Assembly (NCBI RefSeq): GCF_011290485.1
Contig: NZ_CP048029.1
Coordinates: 744,001 to 808,000, forward strand
Origin: Caldichromatium japonicum
Lineage (GTDB): Bacteria; Pseudomonadota; Gammaproteobacteria; Chromatiales; Chromatiaceae
Direction: 5' to 3'
Length of the DNA: 64,000 bases
Positions 63,258-64,000 of the stretch are shown here, in pieces; position 1 is the stretch's first letter; every line of letters begins with the position of its first letter. Position numbers and translations under genes: made by a program. The notes beneath the pieces were generated by a model. It saw only the letters and a list, made by a program, of their open reading frames with translations. It made no database searches and was not told where the DNA came from.

Positions 63258-63740
63258 ATGAGCGAAACCATGGTCGATGTCCTGATCTATCTTTACGAAA
63301 ACTATATGGGTGGCGAGGATCAACCGCCGGTTGAACCGAGCACCCTCGAGGATGAGCTGACCCAGGCCGGCTTCAGCCCAGGCGAGGTCGCTAAGGCCCT
63401 GCGCTGGCTCGACGAGCTGGCCCAGGTAGTCGGTTCGGTCGTTGAAACCGCGCCTAGCGCGGGGGTGATGCGGATCTATGATGAGCGCGAATGCGCTAAG
63501 CTCGATCGCGAGGTACGGGGGATGCTATTGGCCCTTGAACAGGATGGCATCCTTGATCCTGTCAGCCGCGAGCTGGTCATCGATCGACTCTTAGCCATCG
63601 ATCACCCGCGTGTCCTGGTTGAGGAGGCCCAATGGGTAGCCTTGCTTGTCCTCATGAACTGCCCTGGGCGCGAATCGGCTTTCAGTCAACTCGAGGCCAT
63701 GCTCTACACTGAAGACGCCTGTTCGCCCTATCTCCATTGA
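63258..63740 (+). CDS. smg: Smg family protein (DUF494)
   Basis: A 160-residue acidic helical protein. MVDVLIYLYENYMGGEDQP, then LTQAGFSPGEVAKALRWLDE and FVEEAQWVALLVLMNCPG-like helices match Smg/DUF494, which lies between dprA and topA in most gammaproteobacteria. Function unknown. The start at 63258 (MSETMVDVL) is preferred over GTG at 63252. Confidence 0.92.
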   Translation: MSETMVDVLIYLYENYMGGEDQPPVEPSTLEDELTQAGFSPGEVAKALRWLDELAQVVGSVVETAPSAGVMRIYDERECAKLDREVRGMLLALEQDGILDPVSRELVIDRLLAIDHPRVLVEEAQWVALLVLMNCPGRESAFSQLEAMLYTEDACSPYLH

Positions 63741-63774
63741 GCCTGTCAGTTCCAGGCTGCAGTAACCGAAGCGC

Positions 63775-64000
63775 ATGAATCTCGTCGTCGTCGAATCACC
63801 GGCCAAGGCCAAGACCATCAAAAAATATCTCGGGCCTGATTTCGAAGTCGTCGCCTCTTATGGCCATGTCCGCGACCTGATCCCCAAGGAAGGGGCGGTC
63901 GATCCTGACAACGGCTTTGCCATGAAATACCAGGTTATCGAGCGCAACGAGCGCCATGTCCAAACCATCGCCAAGAAGCTCAAGGAGGCGAAGGCCCTAT
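63775..64000 (+). CDS. topA: DNA topoisomerase I, N-terminal part
   Basis: The first 75 codons of topA, cut by the right edge of the window. [20 protein letters not shown], then [20 protein letters not shown] is the Toprim domain start with its catalytic Glu in VESPAK. It follows smg, the standard order. Confidence 0.95.
   Translation, partial: MNLVVVESPAKAKTIKKYLGPDFEVVASYGHVRDLIPKEGAVDPDNGFAMKYQVIERNERHVQTIAKKLKEAKAL

Overview
The window reads as a GC-rich gammaproteobacterial chromosome. The strongest evidence is gene order. The right end carries def-fmt-rsmB-(DUF4390)-ntrY-ntrX-trkA on the minus strand, divergent from a LysM gene-dprA-smg-topA on the plus strand, and the left end carries ileS-lspA. 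The protein flavour (K+-independent membrane pyrophosphatase, group 4 [NiFe] hydrogenase, IS630 and IS3 debris, many PAS histidine kinases) suggests a purple sulfur bacterium or relative (Chromatiales). That placement is inference, because no photosynthesis or sulfur gene lies in the window.

Layout. 0-5.3 kb: a truncated membrane protein, an exported retropepsin-like protease, and the rimK-lspA-ileS group on the minus strand. 5.6-15 kb: a plus-strand run with an HD-GYP phosphodiesterase, an apparently exported protein with two methyltransferase domains, a membrane-anchored coiled-coil protein, an EamA exporter, a HydE-like radical SAM enzyme, an IS630 insertion, a HemN-like radical SAM enzyme and a duplicated-cysteine-motif lipoprotein. 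This run is the best candidate for an undescribed pathway. 15-16.6 kb: small exported proline-rich proteins and an EipA/DUF1134 protein. 16.6-19.1 kb: an insertion-sequence graveyard with a 3' IS630 fragment, a broken IS3 element and two gene fragments cut by them. 19-22.5 kb: a TpsA-like filamentous haemagglutinin with about nine 64-residue repeats. 22.7-28.1 kb: malQ, a methyltransferase, an alpha carbonic anhydrase and hppA.

28.4-35 kb: apbE and a complete six-subunit Ech-type energy-converting [NiFe] hydrogenase operon (echABCDEF on the minus strand). The nickel ligands are intact, the genes overlap by 4 bp, and an unexplained 327-bp insert separates echD from echE. 35-37.2 kb: an SLC13-type permease and a second deleted IS630 copy. 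37.2-50.1 kb: a signalling island. Two large histidine kinases (one frameshifted) lie on the minus strand, divergent from a tightly overlapping CheB-CheR-PAS / PAS-kinase / receiver-kinase operon. All four kinases share a similar C-terminal helical module, and no output regulator is encoded beside them. 50.2-57.8 kb: an orphan Tat-exported TRAP binding protein, a DUF4412 protein, trkA, ntrX (with an altered Walker A), ntrY and a DUF4390 gene. 57.8-64 kb: rsmB, fmt, def, the LysM protein, dprA, smg and the start of topA.

The housekeeping blocks are ordinary. Most of the interest lies in the radical SAM/methyltransferase run, the Ech operon with its insert, the kinase island with its repeated C-terminal module, and the reciprocal short-repeat deletions in the IS630 copies. 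No tRNA, rRNA or CRISPR array was seen.
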